Assembly: GCA_900759575.1 (NCBI GenBank)
Contig: CAAEVU010000041.1
Location: 1 to 12,109 of the forward strand
Direction of reading: 5' to 3'
Source: Clostridia bacterium
Lineage (GTDB): Bacteria; Bacillota; Clostridia; Oscillospirales; Acutalibacteraceae
Length of the DNA stretch: 12,109 nt
Below, piece by piece: positions 5,935 to 12,109 of the stretch. A program made the translations under genes and the position numbers. How positions within the stretch are numbered: position 1 is the first letter of the stretch; the number at the start of each line of letters is the position of its first letter. Below the pieces are notes generated by a model. The model saw only the letters and a program-made list of their open reading frames with translations. It was not told where the DNA came from and did not search any database.

Positions 5935-6804
5935 ATGAAACTGAAGGCATACGCGAAAATCAACCTGACCCTGGATGTTACCGGGCGCCGGGAAGATGGG
6001 TATCACACGTTGGACACGGTCATGCAAAGCGTTTCCGTGTGGGATGAAATCGAGATCAAAAAAATCAATAAGCCGGGCATCCGGTTGTTCTGCAACAGGG
6101 AATACCTTCCTGTGGACACCAAGAATACGGCGTTTCGTGCGGCCCAGTATTTTTTCCAGCATTGCGGCATCACCGGCCAAGGGCTTTCCATTTCCATTCG
6201 GAAATATGTGCCCAGCCGTGCCGGAATGGGTGGGGGCAGCGCCGACGCGGCGGCAGTGCTTCACGGCTTGAACCGGATGTTCAAAACCAACCTTCCTCTG
6301 GAGACTCTGGTGGAATTGGGCGCGAAAGTGGGAGCGGACGTGCCTTTCTGCGTGGTGGGCGGTACCTGCCGCTGCCGGGGAATTGGGGAACAAGTGGAAA
6401 AAGTGTCCGCTTTTCCGGATTGTTGGCTGGTGCTGTGTAAGCCTCCTGCCGGCATGAGCACCCCCAGGGCTTACGCATTGATCGACCAGTTCCCCATTTC
6501 CAGAGATCAGGCCACGGAAAGAATGGTTTCCCTGCTGTCCGGCGGAGATTTGCGGCGGATCGGCGAAGGGGTTGCCAACCGTTTTGACGAAACCATGAAA
6601 CTTCCCCAGGTGCGGGAGATCAAACGGGTGATGTTGGCCGCCGGTGCAATGGGCTCCAGCATGACGGGCAGTGGTTCCGCCGTGTTCGGTATATTTGATT
6701 CGGAAGAAGCAGCCCGGGCATGTATGCAGCAGTTGGAAGGCAGCGGCCGGTTGTACCTGGCCCGTCCATTAGACCACGGTTGGGATTTCAACCCGGATAG
6801 ATAA
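5935..6804 (+). CDS. ispE: 4-(cytidine 5'-diphospho)-2-C-methyl-D-erythritol kinase (IspE), 289 aa
   Basis: IspE phosphorylates the 2-hydroxyl of CDP-methylerythritol with ATP, the fourth step of the MEP pathway to isopentenyl diphosphate, in the cytoplasm. It is a GHMP kinase. AYAKINLTLDV (residues 5-15) carries K8 and N10 at the substrate site; the glycine-rich ATP loop PSRAGMGGGSADAAAVL is at 93-109; the catalytic aspartate is D135 in GADVPFC; and the C-terminal GHMP motif MTGSGSAVFGIF is at 243-254. The length is typical. ATG 5935 follows GGAGAG closely. It is the last gene of the run starting with the Lrp-family regulator, and a strong terminator follows 15 bp after the stop codon. Nothing odd is seen in the active site. 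Confidence 0.97.
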   Translation: MKLKAYAKINLTLDVTGRREDGYHTLDTVMQSVSVWDEIEIKKINKPGIRLFCNREYLPVDTKNTAFRAAQYFFQHCGITGQGLSISIRKYVPSRAGMGGGSADAAAVLHGLNRMFKTNLPLETLVELGAKVGADVPFCVVGGTCRCRGIGEQVEKVSAFPDCWLVLCKPPAGMSTPRAYALIDQFPISRDQATERMVSLLSGGDLRRIGEGVANRFDETMKLPQVREIKRVMLAAGAMGSSMTGSGSAVFGIFDSEEAARACMQQLEGSGRLYLARPLDHGWDFNPDR

Positions 6805-6819
6805 ACGAATAATGTACAG

Positions 6820-6852
6820 AAAAAGCCTGGCCTCTGGGAGCCGGGCTTTTTT
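6820..6852 (+). terminator. Intrinsic terminator after ispE
   Basis: A 12-bp stem (6820-6831 with 6840-6851, one G-T pair) with loop 6832-6839 ends in a run of T. It closes the operon that ends with ispE and separates it from the SdpI-family gene's own promoter 15 bp further on. The A run on the 5' side could also make it work weakly leftward, but no leftward gene is nearby. Confidence 0.88.
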
Positions 6853-6866
6853 GCTGGAATGGGAAA

Positions 6867-6895
6867 TTGACATTCCGCAAAAAGGGGAGTAGAAT
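6867..6895 (+). promoter_or_regulatory. Sigma-A-type promoter of the SdpI-family gene
   Basis: TTGACA (6867-6872), exactly 17 bp, then TAGAAT (6890-6895) give a near-consensus promoter. Transcription would start near 6902, leaving a leader of about 19 nt with the RBS AAGGGAGGAG (6906-6915). The gene is expected to be transcribed alone and strongly. Confidence 0.82.
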
Positions 6896-6920
6896 TTCCA
6901 GCAAGAAGGGAGGAGTGCAT

Positions 6921-7610
6921 ATGAAAACGGCAAAACTGGGATGGAAAGTCTGGCTGCTTTATGGAGTGCTCACGCTGTTGCCCTTGGTGGTGACCGCCGT
7001 GGCGGTGGCTTGGTTTTTGCCGGATACCATCCCCGCTCACTATGGGGCTTCCGGTGAGGTGGACCGCTGGGGAAGCAAATACGAGTGTTTTATTTTCCCC
7101 CTGTTGATTTTGCCCTTTGGAGGGCTGATGCTGGGGATCGCGAAAGCAGCCTCCATGGAGATTTGGCAAAGCGATGGAAAAGGGAAAAAAGCTGTGTTGA
7201 TCAGCGGAGTGATAGGCCTGCTGGTGTTCCATATGGTGGATTACTTTTTCCTCTATACCTCGTGGGCCCAGGTGGAAAATTTGGGCGAAGTCCCGGAAAT
7301 CGGACTACGCATTTTGTTTCTATTCATCGGCCTGTTGTTCATTGCCCTGGGAGCGGCTATGCCCTTGGTCAAGCAAAACTCCTGGTTCGGGATACGGACA
7401 AAGTGGACCTTGGAAAGTGAGACTGTCTGGGCCAAGAGCCAGCGGTTCGGCGGAAAATTATATGTGTGTGGGGGAATCGTGACCCTGGTGGGGTTGTTTT
7501 TCCCGCAATGGCTGATGATCACGGTCACTTGGGTGGCGTTGGTGGCCGCAACAATAGGCGCCGTCCTGTATGCCCGGCGGGAAGGACGGAAGGAACAGTC
7601 CCAAAAATGA
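6921..7610 (+). CDS. SdpI/DUF1648 family integral membrane protein, 229 aa
   Basis: This is a polytopic membrane protein with about six predicted helices. After the first helix (about residues 9-32) comes LPDTIPAHYGASGEVDRWGS, the diagnostic DUF1648 block. Later NSWFGIRTKWTLESETVWAK followed by SQRFGGK is the SdpI-family signature between the fourth and fifth helices. In B. subtilis SdpI gives immunity to the SdpC toxin and transduces its signal to the SdpR repressor. Most family members in other genomes lack an sdpABC locus and their role is unknown, and no toxin or ArsR-type repressor gene is next to this one. ATG 6921 has a strong RBS 5 nt upstream. It is monocistronic, with its own promoter and a bidirectional terminator. 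Membrane location is certain from the sequence; an immunity role is not. Confidence 0.9.
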   Translation: MKTAKLGWKVWLLYGVLTLLPLVVTAVAVAWFLPDTIPAHYGASGEVDRWGSKYECFIFPLLILPFGGLMLGIAKAASMEIWQSDGKGKKAVLISGVIGLLVFHMVDYFFLYTSWAQVENLGEVPEIGLRILFLFIGLLFIALGAAMPLVKQNSWFGIRTKWTLESETVWAKSQRFGGKLYVCGGIVTLVGLFFPQWLMITVTWVALVAATIGAVLYARREGRKEQSQK

Positions 7611-7615
7611 GCAAA

Positions 7616-7654
7616 ATAAAAAGGCCCGGAGAGCAGTTCTCCGAGCCTTTTTTT
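7616..7654. terminator. Bidirectional intrinsic terminator between convergent genes
   Basis: The stem pairs 7623-7632 with 7638-7647 with one C/A mismatch around a 5-nt loop. It has a 7-T run on the plus-strand side and, read leftward, a T5 tract on the other. It can end both the SdpI-family transcript (stop at 7610) and the exporter transcript (stop at 7666). Confidence 0.88.
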
Positions 7655-7665
7655 CATGATGGGCA

Positions 7666-8508
7666 TCACCCCAGAAAGGCACCGCAAACAAGGCCGGTGA
7701 TCACCGCGCCCACATAGAGGATGGCAACCAGCGACAGGTTCTCTTTCTGATGGCGGTTATATTTGAACAGTACGGCAAGTCCCAGCCCGGCCCCGGTGCA
7801 CAGCCCGGCCACCACCGCCCCGAAGGAAAGGGAGCCGGAAAGATACAGCTCGGTCAAAATCACGGAGGAAGCGCAGTTGGGGATAAACCCGATCAGCGCT
7901 GCCACCAGGGGTTGGAAAATGCTCCCGGAAAGAAGTACCTGGGAGATCCGGTCCTCGCCCACCAGATGAATGGCGCCACCCAGCACCAGGTTGACGATCA
8001 GCAGGAACAGGGCAATGCGCACGGTGTGAACCAGGGCGGAATGGACGATCCCGTGGTGTTCGCAGTCGCAGTCCCGGCAAAGATCCTCAAAAGGCGCTTG
8101 GCTTTCTTTGTGAGAAAGACGCTTCCAAAGCAGGTCTGTCAGCAGGCCGAAGACCGTGCCTGAAACGAATTTCACCCCCAACAAAAGGAGCAGATCCGGC
8201 AGGGCTTCCGGGTGGGAAATCAGGATGGGCAGGGCCTCATCGCTGGTGGCCAGGAATACAGCCACCAAAGTGCCGGGAGTAATCAGCCGGCCAGCGTAAA
8301 AATTGGCGGCTGCCACGGAAAAACCGCATTGGGGGATCAATCCCAGCACGGAACCTCCCACCGGGCCGAAGGGACCCAGCCGTGCCAAGGCGCCGGTGAG
8401 TTTTTCACTGGCCCGGTGCTCTAAAAATTCGATCAGCAGATAAGCCCCAAACAGGAAGGGCAATGTTTTCAAGGTGTCCAGGACAGCGTCCCATAAAATA
8501 TCCAGCAT
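7666..8508 (-). CDS. Predicted heavy-metal/manganese exporter, ArsP_2-like membrane protein, 280 aa
   Basis: This is a polytopic membrane protein that I assign to the group annotated as putative 10-TM heavy-metal exporter, arsenic efflux protein or putative manganese transporter (ArsP_2-like). It is built as two related halves: GLIPQCGFSVAAANFYAG (residues 56-73) and GFIPNCASSVILTELYLSG (207-225) are equivalent P-x-C motifs in corresponding helices, and C61 and C212 are likely functional cysteines. The hydrophilic middle loop is metal-ligand-rich (C144, C147, C149, H151, H152, H156, H161) and may bind the ion on the cytoplasmic side. The ATG at 8508 has AAAGG 8 nt upstream. It is monocistronic and divergent from spoIIR. 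No known manganese riboswitch structure is seen upstream. The ion exported is not determined by the sequence; the family call is from memory of motifs. Confidence 0.82.
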   Translation of the reverse strand: MLDILWDAVLDTLKTLPFLFGAYLLIEFLEHRASEKLTGALARLGPFGPVGGSVLGLIPQCGFSVAAANFYAGRLITPGTLVAVFLATSDEALPILISHPEALPDLLLLLGVKFVSGTVFGLLTDLLWKRLSHKESQAPFEDLCRDCDCEHHGIVHSALVHTVRIALFLLIVNLVLGGAIHLVGEDRISQVLLSGSIFQPLVAALIGFIPNCASSVILTELYLSGSLSFGAVVAGLCTGAGLGLAVLFKYNRHQKENLSLVAILYVGAVITGLVCGAFLG

Positions 8509-8543
8509 ATAAGCAACCTTTCTCCTTTTTGATAGCTGGGACT

Positions 8544-8552
8544 ATTATATCA
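8544..8552 (-). promoter_or_regulatory. Extended -10 promoter of the exporter gene
   Basis: On the minus strand TGATATAAT (8552-8544) is a perfect extended -10 (TG-n-TATAAT) about 35 bp before the start codon. No good -35 box lies 17 bp upstream, as expected for this class. One arm of the TTGTCAAA/TTTGACAA inverted repeat lies right beside it. Confidence 0.65.
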
Positions 8553-8555
8553 TCT

Positions 8556-8589
8556 TTGTCAAATGGTATCCGCATAAGCTCTTTGACAA
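8556..8589. repeat. Inverted repeat TTGTCAAA...TTTGACAA in the divergent promoter region
   Basis: Perfect 8-bp inverted arms (8556-8563 and 8582-8589) are 18 bp apart. The left arm abuts the exporter -10 and the right arm lies between the boxes of the proposed spoIIR promoter, so a bound protein could affect both. The regulator is unknown, and chance is not excluded. Confidence 0.35.
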
Positions 8590-8601
8590 TGACCCATACT
8601 C
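8572..8601 (+). promoter_or_regulatory. Forespore (sigma-F/sigma-G-type) promoter candidate of spoIIR
   Basis: GCATA (8572-8576), exactly 18 bp, then CATACTC (8595-8601) fit the forespore pattern GHATR-N18-CATWHTA at 11 of 12 defined positions. The GG that favours sigma-F alone is absent. It would start transcription near 8608, about 23 nt before spoIIR, which is sigma-F-dependent in B. subtilis. A TTGACA at 8583-8588 has no matching -10, so a sigma-A promoter is less likely. Confidence 0.6.
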
Positions 8602-8630
8602 CTTCCAGAACAGGAAAGGAAGGATTTACC

Positions 8631-9260
8631 ATGAAAGCATTGGAACATACAGAACGGAAAAAACTTTTGGGAAGGGCCCTTGTCTGTGGGTTTGTCATGG
8701 CGGTGGTGATGAGCTTTTTCCCCTTTGCGGCTGCGTGCGGAAGTTTGCCGGAAAATGTAGTCCGGCTCCATGTGATCGCCAATTCCGATACGGAAGAGGA
8801 CCAGGCGGTAAAATTGATGGTGCGGGACGCGGTCCTGGAAGAAGCGGCCAAATGGTACGATGGGGCCAACACCATGGAGGAAGCAAGCTCTCTGTTGTGC
8901 ACCCATCTGGAAAGTTTGGCCCAAACAGCCCGGGAGACTCTTGCACAGCAGGGCATGGAGTATTCCGCCAATGTGCAGATGACGGAGATGTATTTTTCCA
9001 CCCGGGATTATGGAACGTTCCGGTTGCCGGCGGGGCGTTACAGAACGCTGCGGGTGACTTTGGGGGAAGGGAAAGGGCATAATTGGTGGTGCGTGGTATT
9101 CCCCACTTTGTGCCTGCCTGCTGCGGAAGGTTCAGAGGAAGATGCGCTGCTGACGTTGCCGGAGTCGGAACGGGAAGTGGTGGAAAACCCGGAACAGTTT
9201 GAGGTGAAATTCAAAGCGGTGGAGCTTTGGGAAGCTTTGCGGGAGTGGTTCCGAGAGTGA
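8631..9260 (+). CDS. spoIIR: Stage II sporulation protein R (SpoIIR), 209 aa
   Basis: SpoIIR is made in the forespore and exported to the intermembrane space, where it triggers SpoIIGA to cleave pro-sigma-E, starting mother-cell gene expression. One N-terminal hydrophobic segment (about residues 13-36) is the export signal or anchor. The family block RLHVIANSDTEEDQAVKLMV continues as RDAVL (45-69), and the C-terminal domain has LPAGRYRTLRV and NWWCVVFPTLCLP, both typical. The length is normal for the family. ATG 8631 follows a purine-rich RBS (8613-8624) at 6 nt; upstream in-frame starts lack one. It is preceded by a forespore-type promoter candidate and divergent from the exporter gene. Its presence argues that the organism, or its recent ancestor, forms endospores. 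No terminator is seen before addB. Confidence 0.95.
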   Translation: MKALEHTERKKLLGRALVCGFVMAVVMSFFPFAAACGSLPENVVRLHVIANSDTEEDQAVKLMVRDAVLEEAAKWYDGANTMEEASSLLCTHLESLAQTARETLAQQGMEYSANVQMTEMYFSTRDYGTFRLPAGRYRTLRVTLGEGKGHNWWCVVFPTLCLPAAEGSEEDALLTLPESEREVVENPEQFEVKFKAVELWEALREWFRE

Positions 9261-9286
9261 GGGGGCTTTTCCGTCCCAACCCCTTG

Positions 9287-9295
9287 TGGTATAAT
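9287..9295 (+). promoter_or_regulatory. Extended -10 promoter of addB
   Basis: TGGTATAAT (TG-n-TATAAT) is a perfect extended -10 without a recognisable -35. Transcription would start near 9302 and give a leader of about 100 nt before the addB start codon. Read-through from spoIIR is possible as well. Confidence 0.55.
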
Positions 9296-9303
9296 TTGAA
9301 AAA

Positions 9304-9365
9304 GTCCCATGATGGGTGGAAAATCGGGACAAGAAACAGCGGACGCGTCCCAGCAGGGGTCGCGT
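9304..9365 (+). promoter_or_regulatory. Structured addB leader with competing hairpins
   Basis: The stem 9343-9351 with 9356-9365 (9 bp, one bulged T, loop AGCA) is followed by a TTTT tract that includes its last paired base. Upstream, GTCCC (9304-9308) can pair with GGGAC (9326-9330), or CCCAT can pair with ATGGG within 9306-9316, and GGGAC 9326-9330 can instead pair with GTCCC 9347-9351, which would break the terminator-like stem. This is the logic of an attenuator, but the T tract is short and no known riboswitch is recognised. Confidence 0.35.
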
Positions 9366-9403
9366 TTTGACAGGGAAAGAACGGAGAGAAGGGAGCGAGG
9401 GAT

Positions 9404-12109
9404 TTGCTGCAATTTGTGTTGGGACGGGCCGGCAGCGGCAAAACAGAGTATTTGCGCCGGATGCTGGCGGATCGGAGCCGGTCCGGCTTTGGCGGCACTG
9501 TGATGATCGTCCCGGAGCAGTACACCTTTGAGACGGAAAAAGCCATGCTTCGTTTGGCAGGTCCGGTGCGGGGCAATTCCATACCGGTGTACAGCTTCAC
9601 CCGGCTGGCGGAAGCCGTGTTCCGGAAAGAAGGGGGCGCGGTGGGCCGCCGGCTCAGCGATGGAGGCAGGCGTATCCTGATGGCTTCCGCGGTGGAAGCG
9701 TGCCAGGACCGGTTGGAGGTCTACGCTGCCGCCGCCAAAAGCGGCCGCATTACGGATGTGATGCTCACCGCCGTCAACGAGATGAAAATGTGTGGGATCT
9801 CCCCGGCAGAGCTGCTTGAAACATCCCAGGATTTGGGCGGACGGGGATTGGGAAAGAAACTTTCCGAGCTTTCCCTTTTGTATGATACATACGATGCTTT
9901 GGTGGCGGCGTCTTATTTGGATTCCCGGGATGACCTGACCCGTTTGGCCCAGGCTTTGGAAACCAGCAATTTCTTTGCGGGCTGCACGGTAGCCGTGGAT
10001 TCTTTTGAGGGTTTTACTGCCCAGGAGTTGGCGGTGCTCACCCGAATTCTATGCAGTGCGGACCAAGTGGTGGTAGCGTTGTGTACCGACGGCCTGGATG
10101 AAACGGGAACGGGCCTTTTTGCCTTGGTGGACCGTACTCGCCGCCGGCTCACCGCCGCTGCGGAGGAAAACGGGGTGAAGGTGCAGCCTCCGGTGGTGCT
10201 CACCGGAGCTCCTCGGTTCCAAAACGAAAATTTGAAACTGGTGGAAACCCAGTTGTTTTGCCCGGGAGAAACCATGACCTCGGAGGACCACCAGGGAGTG
10301 GTTCTGTTTGAAGCCCGGGACCCCTACGAGGAAGCGGAGTTCGTGGCGTCCACTATCCGGCGGCTGGTGATGGAAGAAGGCTACCGTTACCGGGAGATCT
10401 CCATCATCTGCCGCAGTCCGGAACGGTATTACGGCTGTTTGGACGCCGCCCTGAAAAAACGGCAGATCCCCTGTTTCGTGTCCCAGCCCGCCAAGGTGGA
10501 CGGGGAGCCTGTGACCAGGTTTGCCCTGGGGGCGTTTGAGGCGGTGCTCACCGGGTTTCAGACAGAGGCTCTGCTGGAAATGCTCAAGACCGGTGTTTCT
10601 GGATTTACCACGGAAGAGATCTCCGACCTGGAAAATTACGCCTATTTGTGGAAGCTGTCCGGTTCCGCCTGGCGGCAGGAGTTGGACCGGCTCAACGAGC
10701 TGCGGAAGCGGCTGATAGGCCCCTTGGAGCGGTTTGACGCCAGGACGAAAGACGCTACCGGAGCGGAGCTTTCCCAGGCGGTCTATCTGCTTTTAATGGC
10801 TTACGGCATGGAGGAGAACCTGCCCGCTTATTGCCTTTCCCTGGAGGAAGCGGGGGAGGACGCCCTTGCCCAAAAGCAGCTGCGGATCTGGGATCTGCTC
10901 ATGGAGACCTTGGACCAGATGCGGGCCATTCTGGGGGACAAGCCCATCCCACGGGAGCGGTTTTACCAGCTTTTGAAAGAGGTCATCGCCGGGGAGGATG
11001 TTTCGGAGATCCCTCAAACGTTGGACCAGGTGATTTTCGGAACAGCCGAGCAGGTGCGTCAGTCCTCGCCACGGGCTGCGTTTCTCATGGGGGTGGCACA
11101 AGGGGAGTTCCCTCTGGCGCCCAAATCCAGCGGGGTGTTTTCCGATGCGGAACGGCGGGAGCTGATCGCCCGCAATCTGCCCTTGGGCGACCCCTTGGAG
11201 CAAAAGACCATGGAAGAGCGGTATTTGGCCTATTCCGTGGCTTGCGCCCCCTCAGAGCGGTTGTATATGAGTTGGCCCCGGTCCGCCGATGGGGAAGATA
11301 AGGAGCCCAGCGAGCTGGTTTCCGGGTTGCTGGGGATTTTTCCCAGCTTGCGGCCTTTGCGGGACCTGCCCGACGAATATTTCGCCAATTCCAGAGAAGC
11401 GGCTTTTTCCAGGATGGCTTCCAGATTCACCGGGAAAGACGGAACATCCGGGGCACTACGAAAATTGTTTGAAAACGATGAAGCCTACCGGGGAAGGGTG
11501 GAAGCTTTGGAACGGGCATCCGGCAGCCGGGAAGAACAGTTGAAAGATTTGGCCTTGGCGCGTGGGCTTTTTGGAGAGCATCCTTTTTTGTCCCCCACCC
11601 AGGTGGAGACCTTTTACCAGTGCCGGTTCCAATATTTTTGCCGGTACGGCTTAAACGCCAAAGAGCGCCGCACTGCTGAGGTGGACGTGCTCCAATACGG
11701 TACCCTGATGCACTATCTGTTTGAGAAGATCTTCCGGGAGGAACCGCAAACCAGGGCCCAGTGGAGCGAGGAAGAGTTGGAGACCCGTGTGGCGGAGCTG
11801 ATCCTTCAATACGCCCAGGAAAATCTGGGAGGTATGGACCTTCTCAGCAGCCGGGAGAAGTACCGGCTGGAACGGCTGTGCCAGTCCGCTTGCAAACTGA
11901 TCCGTCATGTGGAGGAGGAATTGGCTCAAAGCCAGTTTGTGCCGGAGCATTTGGAATGGGGCCTAGGTTACGGCAAGGATGCCCCGCCGCTGAAGATTCC
12001 CACGGAAAAAGGGATGGTCACCGTAGGCGGCACTATTGACCGGATGGATACCTATACCGACCCTCAAGGCCAGCGGTATGTCCGGGTCATCGACTATAAG
12101 ACGGGGAAA
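9404..12109 (+). CDS. addB: ATP-dependent helicase/nuclease subunit B (AddB), partial, 902 codons to window end
   Basis: AddB pairs with AddA to resect double-strand breaks for RecA-dependent recombination. The open frame runs from 9404 to the window edge without a stop, so the 3' end is missing. The start is TTG 9404 with AAGGGAG 8 nt upstream, giving LLQFVLGRAGSGKTEYLRR, the usual AddB beginning; the Walker A lysine is K13. MIVPEQYTFETEKAML and IPVYSFTRLAEAVF follow, as in the family. The first [4Fe-4S] ligand is C740 (FYQCRFQYFCRYGL). The nuclease domain begins after it: D879 (GGTIDRMD), and D897 with K899 in the last visible residues IDYKTGK. The remaining three cluster cysteines should lie beyond the window. 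The protein runs shorter than B. subtilis AddB up to C740 (C801 there, from memory), partly because the region after YAYLWKLSGSAW (about residues 410-435) is compressed. addA is expected just downstream. Confidence 0.95.
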   Translation, partial: MLQFVLGRAGSGKTEYLRRMLADRSRSGFGGTVMIVPEQYTFETEKAMLRLAGPVRGNSIPVYSFTRLAEAVFRKEGGAVGRRLSDGGRRILMASAVEACQDRLEVYAAAAKSGRITDVMLTAVNEMKMCGISPAELLETSQDLGGRGLGKKLSELSLLYDTYDALVAASYLDSRDDLTRLAQALETSNFFAGCTVAVDSFEGFTAQELAVLTRILCSADQVVVALCTDGLDETGTGLFALVDRTRRRLTAAAEENGVKVQPPVVLTGAPRFQNENLKLVETQLFCPGETMTSEDHQGVVLFEARDPYEEAEFVASTIRRLVMEEGYRYREISIICRSPERYYGCLDAALKKRQIPCFVSQPAKVDGEPVTRFALGAFEAVLTGFQTEALLEMLKTGVSGFTTEEISDLENYAYLWKLSGSAWRQELDRLNELRKRLIGPLERFDARTKDATGAELSQAVYLLLMAYGMEENLPAYCLSLEEAGEDALAQKQLRIWDLLMETLDQMRAILGDKPIPRERFYQLLKEVIAGEDVSEIPQTLDQVIFGTAEQVRQSSPRAAFLMGVAQGEFPLAPKSSGVFSDAERRELIARNLPLGDPLEQKTMEERYLAYSVACAPSERLYMSWPRSADGEDKEPSELVSGLLGIFPSLRPLRDLPDEYFANSREAAFSRMASRFTGKDGTSGALRKLFENDEAYRGRVEALERASGSREEQLKDLALARGLFGEHPFLSPTQVETFYQCRFQYFCRYGLNAKERRTAEVDVLQYGTLMHYLFEKIFREEPQTRAQWSEEELETRVAELILQYAQENLGGMDLLSSREKYRLERLCQSACKLIRHVEEELAQSQFVPEHLEWGLGYGKDAPPLKIPTEKGMVTVGGTIDRMDTYTDPQGQRYVRVIDYKTGK

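Noticed and set aside
5325..5963. Minus-strand open frame of 212 codons across DUF362 and ispE
   Set aside because: Antisense to both recognised genes and spans their intergenic gap; no sign of coding selection.
8509..8543. Manganese (yybP-ykoY) riboswitch in front of the exporter gene
   Set aside because: The leader between the extended -10 and the start codon is only about 30 nt and lacks the paired conserved loops.
9304..9368. T-box riboswitch before addB
   Set aside because: GGGTGG at 9314-9319 vaguely resembles the T-box core, but the rest of the core is missing, the leader is too short, and addB is not an amino-acid-related gene.

Overview
The window looks like a chromosomal segment of a spore-forming, anaerobic Clostridia-type Firmicute, plausibly in the Oscillospiraceae/Ruminococcaceae range. 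This rests on spoIIR, an addB that would pair with addA, the paired ACT (UPF0237) and UPF0210 genes, a 2x[4Fe-4S] DUF362 protein, sigma-A-like promoters, AG-rich ribosome binding sites and frequent TTG/GTG starts in moderately GC-rich DNA. The genus is not determined. No mobile element, CRISPR array, tRNA or rRNA is seen.

Layout: (1) 1-300 has no protein gene. On the minus strand it holds a strong promoter, a sequence that folds into a long rod closed by its own ends, and an intrinsic terminator. I read it as an unannotated structured small RNA of about 165 nt, 6S-like in shape only. (2) 298-1997, minus strand: ACT-domain protein then UPF0210 protein, driven by a consensus promoter at 2032-2060. 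(3) 2193-3008, plus: a PHP-family phosphoesterase, divergent from the ACT operon; the divergent region carries a 24-bp near-perfect palindrome and a third copy of its half-site over the opposing -35. (4) 3078-6804, plus: Lrp/AsnC regulator, class I aminotransferase (AlaR/AlaT-like pair), DUF362 ferredoxin-type protein and ispE. The first three genes overlap or abut; ispE follows after 70 bp, and the unit ends in a strong terminator at 6820-6852. (5) 6921-7610, plus: SdpI/DUF1648 membrane protein with its own consensus promoter. (6) 7666-8508, minus: a predicted heavy-metal/manganese exporter (ArsP_2-like), sharing a bidirectional terminator with the SdpI gene. (7) 8631-9260, plus: spoIIR, behind a good match to a forespore (sigma-F/G) promoter. 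(8) 9404 to the window end, plus: addB, open at the right edge, with 902 codons present and a roughly 100-nt leader containing competing hairpins.

The genes are mostly housekeeping and regulatory: amino-acid transamination under a local Lrp-type regulator, isoprenoid precursor synthesis (ispE), sporulation signalling (spoIIR), recombination repair (addB) and metal export. The most novel signal is the minus-strand RNA in the first 300 bases. The most informative regulatory signals are the palindrome at 2134-2157 and the forespore-type promoter of spoIIR. All reading is by eye; no alignment, folding or database search was run.
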